64,000 bases of DNA from the NCBI GenBank assembly GCA_009823505.1, contig VZQC01011939.1:3986113-4050112 (forward strand), in the 5' to 3' direction. The translations under genes were made by a program, and so were the position numbers. Source of the stretch: Rhizomys pruinosus (taxonomy: Eukaryota > Chordata > Mammalia > Rodentia > Spalacidae). This document shows, piece after piece, positions 1-12,682 of the stretch (positions are counted from its first letter, which is position 1; each line of letters begins with the position of its first letter). The notes under the pieces were generated by a model. The model worked only from the letters and a program-made list of their open reading frames with translations. It was not told the DNA's origin and searched no databases.

Positions 1-1243
1 CACAGGTGACAAACCAGGCCCTGGCAGAGAGGGCTGCATCCCAGTGTGGCCCCTGACAGACACTTCCCCGTGGAGAGAGAGAAGGAGGCTGTGAAGGGAA
101 CCAAGCGGGCCGTAGATCCTCTCCTGATCCTCTCCAGTGTGGGAATACATGGGACTGTATAGAATCCTATTGAGCTCTCCCACCGGCTCAGAGATGTCAG
201 ACCCCTGGTACAACCTGCAGCAGATGAGGCTTGCTGCCGTCCCCAAGCCAAGCCCAGACACTCTGGCCTCCAGACACCCTGACTGCTGCTTGGAGTCCCT
301 GCCCTTTGCTGGCTTCCCACACTCCTCCCTGAGCTGTGGAGAGGAAGTCTGCATCCATTCTTCATGTCCTTTGAGTCCCTGTTCTCTTCCCCTTTCTGTA
401 GTGGAGACAGAATGACTTGCACACAGAGAAGAGGAAAAGGGTTCTTCCCACAGCCAGGAGACTGCCTGGGCCTATTTGATGCATGGATGTCTGACAGCCC
501 GAAGAGATCAGACAGTAGAATGCCCTGGGCTCTCCTGGAAGAGGCGGGGAAGTCTCTGCCTAGCTGTTCCAGGAATCTGCTCCCGGAAAAAGCTGCGAGC
601 CTCTGCCAGCTCTGAGTTCATTAAATGGCTTCTGCCGTATTAATCTTTTGTTTCTGCTTAATGGAGGTTACAGTGAATGGGAGGAGGTGAGCTCCCAGGG
701 CGCAGGGCTCTGTGTGGGATCACCATGGGAACAGCAGCTTGATCTCCATTGGGTGATTAGCTCCGAGGCCCATTCGGAATCCTCTCTAAGGGCTCAGGGT
801 CCAGGCTGTGCCCTGCTTATCAGTCCATAGGCCAGAGAGAAGGGAGGTGAACAGCTCTGCAGGTCACTGGCCGCCACGCTGTACTGACCTGCGCCTGCCC
901 TTCTTGTCCCTAGGGGCTCTGCGAGCATCAGCAGGAAAGCGCTGAGTCAGGGGCCTTCTGATGTGCAGAGAGCGTGTCCACTGCCCTGCTTTCTCTGGCG
1001 ACATTTTCAGAGCAAGAAGGGTGACTCCAGCCAGCCGAAAAGCAGGGCTGAACCATAGTGTCTGCAAGTCCTGGGGCCAGAGCTACCTGGGGAGGCAGAG
1101 TGGACAGCAGCCACCGCCCCTGCTAAATACAAACCCGGAAGCCAAGGCAGCCTGGGATCAGAAGCTCTTAGGGTGGATGCGGGTTTAACAGACCTATAGG
1201 ACAGTGGGTGCCCCTGCTCTTCAGCTCTGTTTTGTCTTCCCAG
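1..1243. other. No recognisable feature
   Basis: Moderately GC-rich, repeat-free-looking sequence. Open frames are short (92 codons at most) and match nothing I recognise. A possible splice acceptor (pyrimidine run then CCTAG) ends near 913, but no partner exon can be defined. Confidence 0.55.
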
Positions 1244-1462
1244 GAGACGAAGAATTCTGAGAGACAGCAAGAGAGCTGACCCCAGAGCAAAGAGGGAGGA
1301 AGGCCTAGGACTGGAAGGAGCCAGTGAAGAAGAGAATGGCTATTTCACCCATCGGGGCACCTCTTTTCTACCAGAACATTTTAGCATGATCACCTAAAAT
1401 ACAGTCCCCTTTCCGATTCTGTGGCTTGGTGTTTTAATAAAAGAATTTAGGGTGGACGTAGT
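1244..1462 (+). other. Candidate terminal exon of a noncoding transcript
   Basis: A good-looking splice acceptor (TTTTGTCTTCCCAG, ending at 1243) is followed about 190 bases later by a canonical AATAAA at 1436-1441. The stretch has no long open frame, so if it is an exon it would be noncoding or 3'-untranslated. This is pattern-based inference only; both signals are common by chance in a window this size. Confidence 0.15.
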
Positions 1463-2250
1463 TTAGCAAGGCATAGCTAAGCTTCTTGGTCCTTACTTCC
1501 CTGCCTGGGTGCTCAGGCCCTGTCCTGGGCTCTCCTCCCTGCCACAATTGCCGTCCGGCCCCAGGCCCTCCTTGACTTCATTGCCAAGTGTTCTAGGCTA
1601 GCTAGGCGTATGGATGTCCCAGGGCAGCACACATTCTGTGTTTTCAACACTAAGATAAACACCCCTTCCCCCAAAGATGAATCTGTTTTTATTCTGTGTT
1701 CTGAGCTCAGTGGATCCACCCACCCCATTTATCCATCTAAAAATATTTATTGAGAGCTGTGTCTATCTATCCAAAAATATTTACTGAGAACCATTTTTAT
1801 ACTCACAGAGCTCACAGTAAAACCAGAATGTCAAGGTTTAATGAAATAATTTCATGATCCAAAGAAAAATTTTATGTATAGCAAACACTAGAAGAGAGTT
1901 CTGGGCAGACATGAGAGTGTGTGCCAGGGAGGTGTGGCCAGTTCACAGCTGAAAGGGACATGATGAAGTGATCCTTGGGCTAGCTGGAACAGAGTAGGGG
2001 AGTTAGTAGAGCACAGTGGAGAGGAAGTAACATTTTGACAGGAGAGTGTGCACGGGTGCAGGGTGGGGACAGGCACAATCAAAAGGAGATCAGGAGCAGA
2101 TCAGGAGCTGCAGGACGCACTGTGTGGGTGTTGTGCTTGTGAAGGGCTTTAGGAAGCTGGTGATGACACAAGGTTTTCATCTTAAATAACAGCTCAGTTG
2201 ATTATCTTATACCTAGTGCCTCAGAGATGGTAAAAGGACCAGGTGTTTAG
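1463..2250. other. No recognisable feature
   Basis: Repeat-poor sequence. A local imperfect duplication around AAAATATTTA occurs near 1740 and 1774. No coding or RNA signal seen. Confidence 0.5.
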
Positions 2251-2391
2251 TGTGAGCCACACCATTACTGTAATAGCTCTAGCCCCTTGGGCCAAAGTAG
2301 TGAGTTGCGTGGACATAGAGGTGGGTTTAAGTTTGAGATGTGGGGGAACAAAAACCACACAACCTGGTGGTATTTGAATAGTTGGACATGG
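2251..2391 (+). repeat. Diverged direct repeat, copy 1
   Basis: This segment matches 2976-3114 with substitutions and small gaps. Shared blocks include CAAAGTA.TGAGTTG, a TTTAA.TTTGAGAT block and CCTGGTGGTATTTGAA. The offset is about 725 bases, consistent with an old local duplication or two copies of an unrecognised repeat family. Confidence 0.6.
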
Positions 2392-2975
2392 CAGGGAGAG
2401 ATGGTCCATAGTGGTTCTATGACTTCTGGCTTGCCTAGTGGAAAGTGATGATGGTCGGAGCCAAAGAACTCTGGGAAGTCATGAGACAACATGGGCTTGA
2501 GACATCCTGGAGGGCATGGCAAGGCAGCTGGGTGCCAAGAAGCAGAGGACAAGTCTAGAGAAGAAACGGTCACCTAGATAAATCAGACTGGTGACAAGCA
2601 AGGTCTGAGCCCAAGAAGCACAGTGTTCTAAGGATCTATGTAGAGAACGAGAAACCACGGAGACTGGATAGTTGTGTCTCAGGGATCGTGGAGAGCTCAG
2701 AGAACATGACTGATGTTGTCTGTCTGCTAAGGATTGGAAGGGAGCTCTCTGCTATGGTTAGTGCCCAGAGAACATCTTGACTTTGGAAGAGCAGCTGTTG
2801 AGTCATAATGGGGACAGGGCCCAGCTGAAATAAACTGAGGAGGGAAAGAGAAGTAAAAGTAGAAAGGAAATGCACAAAACCTCTTTCAAAAAGCATGGCT
2901 TTGAAGGAGCATTGAGGAAGGCAGTGACAGCTAGGGGTAGAGATGGGGTCAAGAGAGAACCATATCTGCCATTCT

Positions 2976-3114
2976 GTGAGCCAACCAGTTTTTATAATGA
3001 TTCTACCAGCTTGGACCAAAGTAATGAGTTGAACTGTCATAGAGATGGATTTAAATTTGAGATAGAAGGGTATAAAATGATATAACCTGGTGGTATTTGA
3101 ACAATTGAACATGG
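2976..3114 (+). repeat. Diverged direct repeat, copy 2
   Basis: Partner of the segment at 2251-2391. The similarity ends near GAACATGG at 3107-3114. The interval between the two copies shows only weak further resemblance, so the duplicated unit may originally have been about 0.7 kb. Confidence 0.6.
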
Positions 3115-4435
3115 ACTTATGTGGAGGGCATGTCCATAAATTGTAGAATTGTCCCACACACGTTCAACAACCATCATCTGGCTTGTTGGGAGCGTTGGTG
3201 GCTGAAGGCTGTCTTGGGATTCTCTCCAGGCATAGCCCTGGGCTGTGGAGCAATGTGTTATCCTACCTCACACCCCCAAGGGGCATGCTTACCAATGCAG
3301 TGACTGCTCAGTGCAGCACCCCTGAGGCCCAGCTCCACAAGGAGCCCCCTGAGGACACTGGGAGCTCTCCAGGGCCATGGTGAATCTGCTCCTGTGTACT
3401 CAGGTGCACCTGAGCTCAGCCCTTCTCACTGCCTCTGACTCCACTCCTCATGGTGTGGACCCTAGGGAGTCCCTTTACCGCAAAGTCTCCTTCCCAGTTG
3501 ACTCATCCTGTGACACTATATCAGGAGAGATACCTCTGTCAGGACCACTCTGTCCCCATCCCATTTCCTTAGGTCTTAACAGGCCTTCTTGGCATTGAGC
3601 AGCCAACAGAAGAAAGGCAGGCTGGGATCTCCTTGGGTTCCCATCTTGTCATCATAGCAACCTTGCTTCCCTGCAGGCTCAGAGCTTCGCTCTTGATTAT
3701 GGTGCTGCAGAGCATTTAAAACTCAAATTGTGTCTGAAATATGTGTCGACCCAATACCTGCACACGTTTTCTCCACAGTCTCAATTATGTCGCAAATTGA
3801 GAGCCTCCTGCAACCACACTCTGTCTCTAAGCTTCTCGTTTATTTTACATTAGCACAAGTAGTTTTGATCCATAATGGCTAAAAAAAAATGATTTTCTGG
3901 AATGTGCCAAAATGAAATGAAGAAAGATTTTTAACCTCTGTGAAAAATTTCAAGCTTTATAACTTGAGGTGCCTTCAAGGAAGTAATCTGAAAGAGAAGG
4001 AGAGTATAATCAGTAAGCAATTAACAATCGGTGAAAGTCCTTTAATAATGAGAACCACGTCATAAACACATCTAGGCCTAGAAGTGTCGAGAAACAGTTA
4101 TAGAAATTAGTGCCACCTCAATAAAACTACAGCCTGAGAATGTTTGAATTATTGGAGACTCAAAGTTCTGCCATCCTTAGAGAGGACCATGAGAGCCACT
4201 CCTTCCAGAAAAGTTACTTCTTTGTTAAACAGAGTCTAGGCGTGTTGTGATTGCCTTTTGACGTCTTCCTGCTCAGTGCCTAGGGGTTTGCAAAAAGCTA
4301 CGGTGGGCATGTGTCTCCAACAGCCAAGATGAAGCTTGGTTAAGTAGGTGTCCAGTAAATATTGGATCAATGGGTGGACACATGGAAAAGTAGGTAGAAG
4401 GTCCTATAAGCAGATAGAGGAACACATGGGTTCCA
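3115..4435. other. No recognisable feature
   Basis: No repeat or gene identified. From about 3780 to 4150 the sequence becomes AT-rich and free of obvious repeats. Open frames are under 75 codons. Confidence 0.5.
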
Positions 4436-4805
4436 GTTAGCTTTCCATTGATGTGGCAAAACACTAGCCAGAAGCAGCTCAGGAGAGGAGAGGATTTATC
4501 TGACTTACTCTTCTAGGTCAAGGTCCATCTCTGAGGAAAGTCAGGGTAAAAACTCAAGCAGGGGTGTGAAGCAGACACCGTGGAGGAAGGCTGCTTGTTG
4601 GTTCACTCACAGGCTCAAGCTTAGCTAGCATCTTTATACAGCCCAGGACCACCCACAGTGGGCTGGTCCCTCCCACATCAATTAACAATTAAGACACTTT
4701 CTCACAGACATGCCCACAGGCCAATCTGATCTCAGAAACCCTTCAACTCCCTTCTCAGGTGACTCCAGGTCATGTCAAGTTGACAGTTACAGCTAACTAG
4801 GGCAA
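4436..4805 (-). mobile_element. ORR1-type (ERVL-MaLR) LTR, reverse orientation
   Basis: Read on the minus strand this follows the rodent ORR1 LTR pattern: a start near TGTCAACTTGACATGACCTG, then the GGGACCAGCCCACTGTGGG core, a TATAAAGATG box and an ending in the lineage of ORR1 3' ends (CACATCAATGG region). It is diverged and lacks clean termini. Assignment is by recognition of the consensus, not by a search. Confidence 0.7.
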
Positions 4806-6837
4806 CATGCATATTCATGACCCCGTAAAGAGTGGCTAGCTGACAAGCTGTCAACTTCTGTACATGCTTCCAAACATACTTTCTAGGGGTGTGGGGGACA
4901 CTAAACTTTGATGAGAGAAATTATATGGTTACTACTGTGTGCTGACACCTCAGCTAGTCATAGAGCTGAATCTCAGATGGCCTCCCATCCAAAATCAACC
5001 CATGTGCTCTAACTAATGATTGATTTATTTGCTCACTTATTCAAGGAATAAATGTGCTTTCAATAAATAAGACCTGGCTCCTGCTGTGATGGAATTTTAA
5101 GCCTGCTTGACAGATCTTCTTATGTGCTCATCCCTATACTAATGGGCTTCTTCTGTTTTTACTTTAGAAACATGGTTACTCTCCTTTGGGTCATAACTGA
5201 GTGGCCTACAGGAATGATTCTCTCCACATGCTATATCATAAGCATATCCTTACTCTACTGGTACTGTTCTTAACTATGTGCATAAGCCATTTTGCTAGAT
5301 GGGCAAAAAACAGGAACATATCCTCTGAGTTTGTAGGGTTACAATCTTTACGGACTAGATATGAAAATTATCTTGAGGGATCTATTGGCAATTGGTAGAC
5401 ACAGACAGACAAAGGGAGAAATTGAATACACATCCCTTTGATGCTGAGCTTGGAACTGCACCATGGCCTTCTATCTGTTTGCCACTGGTAAGGTGGTACA
5501 CATGCCAATTCACTGGCCAGGTCACTAAATCAAGGTTGTCAAAAGCAAAAACTTGTCTTATTCAACCTGAGTTTGGAATGCAATACCCTAAGTGACAAGT
5601 AAATGTTGCCTGAGGCATCAGGTTTTACTCTGACCAAATTCCTAGCAGCACAGCAGTCACGTGAGATGATTGGCCATTGAGGGTGGGTATGATACAGGCT
5701 TCAAGACACACTTGGTTGTGTTCCTGTACCAGCCGCGTGTTCCACAGACCTCCATGGAACCAGAAGCACCTTTGTGAGAAAAGGGTAGCATTCTTTCTTT
5801 CTGCCCCTGAAGTCAACTTTGCGTCAAAGCTTCCTTGAGTTTGCATCCTGGGACTGCCATCTGGGGTAGGAGAAGACACAGAAAGCTGTACTACAGCTGT
5901 ACTACAGTGCAGCTGGGAAAACTGAGTCACATTTCATTATCTCAATTTTCATCAAGTATCAAAAAAAAGATGAACTATCCCCCTGGCCAGATTGTTGCAA
6001 TTGTGTCAGGGAACCACATAATATAAATTATTCATGAATTTCAGAAATAAGATATGATACGTTATTGTGAGGTCCATGCTTTGCAACACGTTAATTGATA
6101 ATTTTCTTTGTCCTCATAGAAAGCACAAGTTACTCTTAGAGCAGGTGGAGGCCCCCGGGGATAAACAGCATACAGAACGTGGAGGTTTTTACAACCTAGC
6201 AAGCCTGTCTTGGTGCATCTCCTTAAACCAGGCTGTCTCAGTCCCGGACAACTGTATCTGAACTCCGAGCCCCACACCTGCTGTCCTTCCTCACTCTGGG
6301 GTGCCTTCCATTCCAGACTGTGTGGGTGGATCTACCTCAGTTCATAGCACAGATCCCTCAGTCACCTCTTGTCCTAGGCCTTCCCCAATGTAGGTCCTCC
6401 ACCAAATTAGGTCAGAGTCTGCCATCAGACTGGCGGGTATTTGATCCCAAGCCACCCTTGGCTGTGCTGGCCTGATTCACTCACCCCGTGCATCCCTCGG
6501 GGCTCCTCCTACACGGCGTCTTCCTTCACCACAATCAAAATAGGTCATGCCTTGGGTTGGCTTATATCCCTCTCCTGCAGTTTGGCTGCTCTGCTTCTGT
6601 CCATCAGCCCCCAGTCCTCCAAAATTAACACGATCTGCTCCCAATAACCAAGAGAATGGCGTTATCTGGACACAGTAACTGACTGCATTGAAAGGAACTC
6701 TTAAACACTCAGCTGCATATCCGCTGAGTGGTGAGTTTTCACTGAGCAGCTCTCTTCTACCTGAGAATGAAGGCCTGGTGAGGGTTGCTCTTGCACATAC
6801 GTGTAAAATTTCTCCATAGTCAGCCTCTTCTGATCTA
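4806..6837. other. No recognisable feature
   Basis: Two kilobases of apparently unique sequence. The longest open frame is 101 codons (5625-5930, minus) with no recognisable domain. A tandem CTGTACTACAG pair lies near 5887. Confidence 0.5.
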
Positions 6838-6968
6838 CATTTGTGTGGTAGTATACACCTTTAAGCCCAGCACTCAGGAGGCAGAAGCAGGCAGGTCTCT
6901 GTGAGTTTGAGAACAGGTAGGGCTCCATAGGGAGACCCTTTCTCAAACAAATGAACAAGCAAACAACA
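6838..6968 (+). mobile_element. B1 SINE
   Basis: 7SL-derived B1 signature: TGGTAGTATACACCTTTAA, CCCAGCACTCAGGAGGCAGA, GTGAGTTTGAGAACAGG and a GACCCTTTCTCAAACAAA tail. It is somewhat diverged and contains a small deletion before the tail. Confidence 0.85.
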
Positions 6969-9900
6969 AGAAAGCAGTGATTTCTCCTAACAACAAGATC
7001 CTGTCTTCTATTGAGACAAGTGGCCAGAAGGCTACCTGATAGAGTTATTTCATGCCTGGCCAGCCCACTGTCCAGGCCCAGTAGGAAGAGCTTGCGAAAG
7101 GAGGTGGGAAGGAAAACGTCAGTCATGGGTCACCTGAGCTCCCCGGCTGTCTCCTCCACTGCAAGGTGGTGTTGAACTGAATCAGTGCAGTGACTGTGAT
7201 GTTCTGACTCCGGCCAGTCTTCCTGAGCACCTGCTACATCAACCTTTGTAACATGGGAAGTCATATCCCTCTACACATATGGTGCCAATATGAAACAAAT
7301 GTCAACTCAAGGACAGCACATCGCATTTATGTTATTTTGTGATTCTTTCACTCTCCATTTATCAGGGGATCATAAAATGTTAAGTTCTAAAAAAGGAAAA
7401 ATATCCCCATTCCCTGGATTAGGAATTGAGGCTCATAGCAGTAAGGCACTTATATAGGTTTGTGTATATAAGACTAAACGTTGGGATCACTGGCAGCAAA
7501 CTACTCAGTGAATCACTTTCCAAAGAATTCACCTGTACGTGCCCCACCTTTCCCCCTGACTTTAGAGGGGGATGCAAGGCCCACGTCACAGAGACTGATC
7601 AGAAGCTTCACTTCTGAGAATGTAGGTGGGATTAACAGGGTCTGGAAGGCACCTGAGGTGCACACCTGCCCTGGCCCACTTGGGTGGCCCTCCTCACCTG
7701 CCTGTCTGTCCTTGTCCCCTGAAGGACTGGCAGCCACTTACCATCAGAAGCTGCCAGTGTTTCAAGGGGAAGAACTTGTCGTGATTGTTCCCAGACTTTA
7801 ATTAAGCCCGTTCACTGCCCTTGGCTGGCACTCCAGAGGCTTTTAGTGTTGGTTCCCCTGCCAGCTGGCTAGAGTGTCCCTGCCCCTTTGATCCGGCTCA
7901 CCTGATGCAAGGAAATCCACCCTGTCACTCAGTAGTCTTTCTTCCAGTAGCAGCCAAAGCCTTGGTGCACTAAACAGAGTGCGGCAAGTCTGCCACTGAG
8001 CCTTTCAGAACTTCTTGTCCATTGTGCTTGGTACCCACCAAGATCAGTACAGGCGCAAGCCTCTGACCTCTGACTCTGGTAGGTACATCCCTGCTTAGCT
8101 GTGTTTGTGTGCTCAGTATTTCATAATGTAGGCTCCAGAGCTGGATAATGACTAGGTCCAAATGCTCAAGGATGGTAAGATCATGTCTCTGAAAGTCTCC
8201 TGACAGTATTATGGCTCTAGGGATCCAACTGTCACACCCTTGTCCCCACAGCAGATAGGGAGAAAGAGGGTAGAGAAGGTTGACCCTGGAAAATCGGTTT
8301 CCATTTGAGCTCACCTCCCCTTTTAGGTGGGGGTTGGACATCAGGTCCAGAGATCCCTGCAGCACTGATGCAGATATGGACACAAAGAGACTCCACACTC
8401 TGACCCCTCCCATCTGTCACCTCTAGCAGTTAGCATGTGCCCTGATCACTTATTAACTAAAATGTTCCTGAATTTTTATACAGAGATGAGGGTAATAACA
8501 GCCTGACTCCTGCCTATAGAGGCGAAATGAACCCGTGCATATCATTATAATGTCTGGAGACCTAAGCTTGACCTGAAGCTCGTGAAGTGTGGTCATGCCC
8601 ATTAGAGGCCCTGATTGTCTAATTTGAGTTGATGCCTTATGTAGCTGCAACTATTCTCTGAATGCCTTGCAGGTGAGAGGCATGAAGCAAAGGCACCAGG
8701 GGCAAAGCCTTCTGGGAGGAGGGCTGGTGAGAGCCAGGTGCCTGACTCAGAGCTCTGCTTTACCTCTGCCACCTCATGTGGTCACGTCCCACCTGTGCCA
8801 TTCTAGGAGCCAGATGCGAGAAAAGAATTCACTCGCACGTGATTAGTCACTTACACATCAAGTGGGCACAGACCATAAAGATGACTCACAGTGGGACAGT
8901 CTGGTACCACTGAAGTTCTGTCCTCCATGGACTTCCTTCAGGCCAAGAACCTGAGATGAAGGACCATCTTTGCTCTTTGCTGGCACCCAAGTCCCAGGCT
9001 ATAAGAAAATGTGGAGATACCTGGAGAATCTACCCTGCAGGGTGCTGAGGCAGGAGACAACACAGCAGAAACATCTTTAGTCCCTACATGGACTGGGTGT
9101 GGCAGGGCCCAGTCTAGACATAGGAAACAGGAAAGCCAGATACCAATAGTATCTTCCTGAAAATAATTAGGAGCCCTGTGTGCCTGGATTAGAGCCACAG
9201 TGTTCTTGTCCTGTAAGGTCGCGACTCTGGCACCCTGGGCTGGCCCAGTGCCCTACCCAAATATACTCCACTAGCTCTGCGAAGATTCAAAGTGGCCGAC
9301 TGAAGAACTTTTCTGTGAATGGTGTCTCCAGTACTCACCTCCCCGTGAACATATTCACAGTCCCATGGAGCAGGACCTGACCCTGCTGTGGTAGTCCTTG
9401 GTGATTTGTCTCCTAGGGAAAGGTAGGCTCTGCACTGGACAAGAGGCCCAGAAGTCCTCAGGTTGTGGGGCTTCCCGTAAAAGGACCTCTTTCCGGAGAA
9501 GAACACATGTGAGCTCGAGTTGCCAGACCAGTGCCCATCCAGTGCTGCCCAACAGGGCTGTCATTCAGAGGAAAGAGCTGCCCCCTGGGGAGTCTGCAGG
9601 ATAGATGACCACAGCTGTGTAGATAGAGACGAACTACCCTGGAGAAGGTGACTTGCTTATGACCCAGTATGGCTCAAATGACAGAGAGCAGGGTTTCTTG
9701 GAAATTTGTAAGAAACACAGACCCCTGGCCTCCCTCCCATTGCAGGACAGAGAACCAGAGCTCACATCTCAGCAGAATCCCAGAGATCCCTGTGTGCTAA
9801 AGGTTGGGGACCATGACCTGGAGGTGTGGGAGGGCTGGGCTCAAGCAGGCTCATTTGACTTTTGCTTTCTCTGCTTCTTTGTCCAGCCTTAAAAAGATCA

Positions 9901-10654
9901 GTGCCATTTTTTTTCTTTTTTTAAACCAGTGTCACCTTGATGGAAAGTTCACCCTTATTGCCCTGGATTCTGAGGGTGGCGTGGGAGGCAGCATTTGCAT
10001 CCCCCTCTACTCAAGTATTTCCAGCACCTCAGTTCTCTGAAATAGCTGAACTCCCCCTGTGCAAATTGCAGGTACTGAGCGGCAAGCCTGGTGCTGGGCG
10101 GCATTTCCGTCCCAGCCTTCAGCCTGCAGAGGGAGGGGGCTCACAGATGAGGGAGGGGGCGCTGCTCTTTGTCCTTGGGGGAGGAGGGCAGGTCTGAGCT
10201 GCTGCCCCCGTCAGCCTAGCTCTCCTGCTGCCCAGTCCACCAGCCAGGGCAGGGCACTTCGAGGATAATGAATGAGCAGCCTGGGGCCATTTGGGGCTGA
10301 GCAGGAGGAGCACTGTGCCCAGACCAACAGGGACAGTGATTCTTCTTAGAAGCAGGGCCTGAGGCAGTTCAGTGGCTGACTTCACAGGCTTTGCTTTATC
10401 AGCCCCACAAGCAGACAGGCTCCATCTCAAAGCTGCCATCCTTAAGGCACCCTGCTCCCCCAAAGCCAGCCCTTTTGTCCCCACCAGAAGCAGTGTGTCC
10501 TGAGAAGGGCACAGGCCTGGCTGGTAGGGTCTGCTTCTCCAAGACCAGTGACACACAGTGATCCAGCAAAGCCTTGAGAACAATGGTTGTATGCTCTTCA
10601 CATGAATCCTTCAACCAGACAAATACATTTATTTGGTTGGGTTTTTTGTTTGCT
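6969..10654. other. Apparently unique sequence, no supported gene
   Basis: About 3.7 kb with no repeat I can name. Chance-length open frames of 147 codons (7970-8413, minus) and 160 codons (10119-10601, minus) occur but show no recognisable domain. Around 10080-10560 the sequence is more GC-rich, without the CpG density of a promoter island. Confidence 0.5.
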
Positions 10655-10673
10655 CTTTTTTTTTTTTTTTTGC

Positions 10674-10905
10674 CCTGGGCTGGGAAAAAGGCTCATTGGG
10701 CAAAGCATTTGCCAAGCAAGTGTGAGGACTGGAGTTCGGATCCCCAGAATCCAAGTAAAGCCCGACACAATAGCACAGGCTAGTAATCCCAGCACTCCAA
10801 ATGGAGAGATGAGAGGGAAAACAAGGCAATCTCAGAAAGCTCATGGGCCAGCTAGCCTGTCTTATGCAGCAGGGAACAAGACACCCTGTCTCAAACAAGG
10901 TGAAA
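10674..10905 (+). mobile_element. tRNA-derived (B4-like) SINE
   Basis: A tRNA-related head (GGCTCATTGGGCAAAGCATT, GGAGTTCGGATCCCCAGAAT) is followed by a B1-like middle (TAGTAATCCCAGCACTC) and a tail CACCCTGTCTCAAACAAGG. The order fits a tRNA-7SL composite SINE. A 17-base T run precedes it at 10655-10671. Confidence 0.6.
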
Positions 10906-11017
10906 GGTGAGGACCAGTACCTGAGGTTGGCTTTTACATATATGCTGTGATATACATGTGCCATGATATGCACACATATACACGAGATTGAAAAATGACT
11001 TTAAAAAGATTTTTGTC

Positions 11018-11160
11018 AAAGCCAGGTATTATGGAATATACTTTTGACCCAGCACTGTGGAGATGAAGGCAGGAGGATCTGCAGTTCAAAGTCATCCTCA
11101 GCTACATAGGGAATTTAAGGCTAGCTTGGGCTACATAACATCCGATCTTGAAATAGAAAC
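11018..11160 (+). mobile_element. B1-like SINE, diverged
   Basis: Recognisable blocks are GCCAGGTATTATGGAATATA, CCCAGCACTGTGGAGATGAA, GGCAGGAGGATCTGCAGTTC and GGCTAGCTTGGGCTACATAA. This matches the B1/PB1 layout with many substitutions. Confidence 0.75.
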
Positions 11161-11459
11161 AAAAACATAAACAATTACCTTATATATTGGGGAATATAGA
11201 TTAACTAAGGAAACTCTCAGAACAGTCACAGTATCTGGGTGACAGAGACAATGTGTTTCTTTTCCAGCCCTTCCCAACTCCTGCTGGGGTCGGACCCTTC
11301 CTCGGTGATCCACTCTTCTGAAGGTAACTTTCCGGGCCTCACACTGTACTTGCTATGACTAACTGAATTCTCTTCTTGGAAGCTTTATGCAAAATTATCC
11401 CCTAGAATGACATCCTTTCCACTTGTGTCATCATTGTGTAAGCAAAGTCCAAGCATTCA

Positions 11460-11541
11460 TCCATTTATCTGTCTCTCCACCTATGCATCCACTGATCCAT
11501 CCATCCGTCCATATACACATCCATACATACATATATACATG

Positions 11542-11592
<51 letters not shown>
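11460..11592 (+). repeat. Compound microsatellite (CCAT-like, AT, GT)
   Basis: A run of degenerate CATC/CATA units passes into (AT)n near 11540-11562 and then (GT)n at 11563-11591. Overlapping open frames here are repeat artefacts. Confidence 0.95.
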
Positions 11593-11763
11593 CCATCTGT
11601 TCATCTACTCACTCATCCTCATATCCACTCAGCTTTTTGTTCCCTAAATTAATTAATAATCACTCATAGTTCCAGCCCTATACCAGGCTTGAGGAAGAGC
11701 TCTGAGTTTATCAACATCATGAATGAAACCTATCAGACCCCCATCTTTAAAAATGTAATTTTC

Positions 11764-11955
11764 TGGAGCTCAGTGGTTAAGAGCACTGGCTGCACTTGCA
11801 GAAGACCCAGGTTTGGTTCCCAGCACCCACATGGCAGCTAACAACTCCTGTTCCAGGGGATCCAATGCCCTGTTCTAACCTCCAGGCATTGTACGACACA
11901 GATGCACTTATACACAAAATAAAAATAATGAATAAAAATATTTAAAAAATAAAAA
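11764..11955 (+). mobile_element. B3 SINE, older form
   Basis: tRNA-derived B3 pattern: CAGTGGTTAAGAGCACTGGC, B-box-like GGTTTGGTTCCCAGCACCCA, then TCCTGTTCCAGGGGATCC, and an A-rich tail (AAAATAAAAATAATGAATAA). It has a single copy of the AACTCC.GTTCCAGGGG segment that is duplicated in the younger copies elsewhere in the window. Confidence 0.85.
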
Positions 11956-12650
11956 ACAAAAATAGAATTAGTGGATGAGTTCCAACCTCTCTTCCAAACT
12001 GAGTGCTCTAGGACTTTCACCATCCCAATTAAAGCATATCCATGAAAGAAAGACTCAGTAAACAGGGGTCCACACACTGCCCAGCAAGGAACTCCATACT
12101 CCTGCAGGGAGGTTTCACTTGGAAGCAAACGTTTCACGATCTTCAGCAGGCATGTCTAAAATCATACAGTAATCATAGGCCTTTGAGGAATCACTTTATA
12201 TGAAGTTGTGAGCCTCCTTGAGCAGCCACATCAATGGAGTTCTGGTGTGTTCTAATGTCAACACCCTACATTCATTATGTGTCTTTTTACAACCCTGTCA
12301 TGAAACTGTTTTTATTATCCATGATGAGGAAACTAAAAAGTAGGTCAAGAGATGTGCCTGAATTCTATGGCAGAACATGGAAGGCCAGGATTCAGCACCT
12401 GGCTGTGGACAGCACCCGTGTCCCATCCCCTCCTCCCACACCTCCCTCCTCCCACACCTCTGTCCACCCCTTTGCAAGCCTCTACAGCTGTACCACATCC
12501 TCCGGTTCTTTGGTTCCCTGGCCTTCCAAAAGAGCACTGTGTAGTGAGTTGTGCATGTCACATTTGGTCAAGGCTTGTGTCTAAATAAGAATGTGTAGAA
12601 GTCCAGCCTTGGCAATATCTTCAAGACAGAACTCTTTATTCTCCTGAGAT

Positions 12651-12682
12651 GATTGATGATGACGATGATGATGATGATGATG
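12651..12682 (+). repeat. (GAT)n microsatellite
   Basis: Perfect and near-perfect GAT/ATG triplets. Confidence 0.95.

Noticed and set aside
2636..3157. 173-codon minus-strand frame
   Set aside because: It crosses the second copy of the diverged direct repeat and does not correspond to anything recognisable.
6701..7126. 141-codon minus-strand frame
   Set aside because: It reads through a B1 SINE in reverse.
7970..8413. 147-codon minus-strand frame with a VLILVGTK stretch
   Set aside because: The stretch briefly recalls a small-GTPase motif, but no P-loop, switch regions or further similarity are present in any frame nearby.
10119..10601. 160-codon minus-strand frame
   Set aside because: No domain; composition reflects GC-rich sequence.
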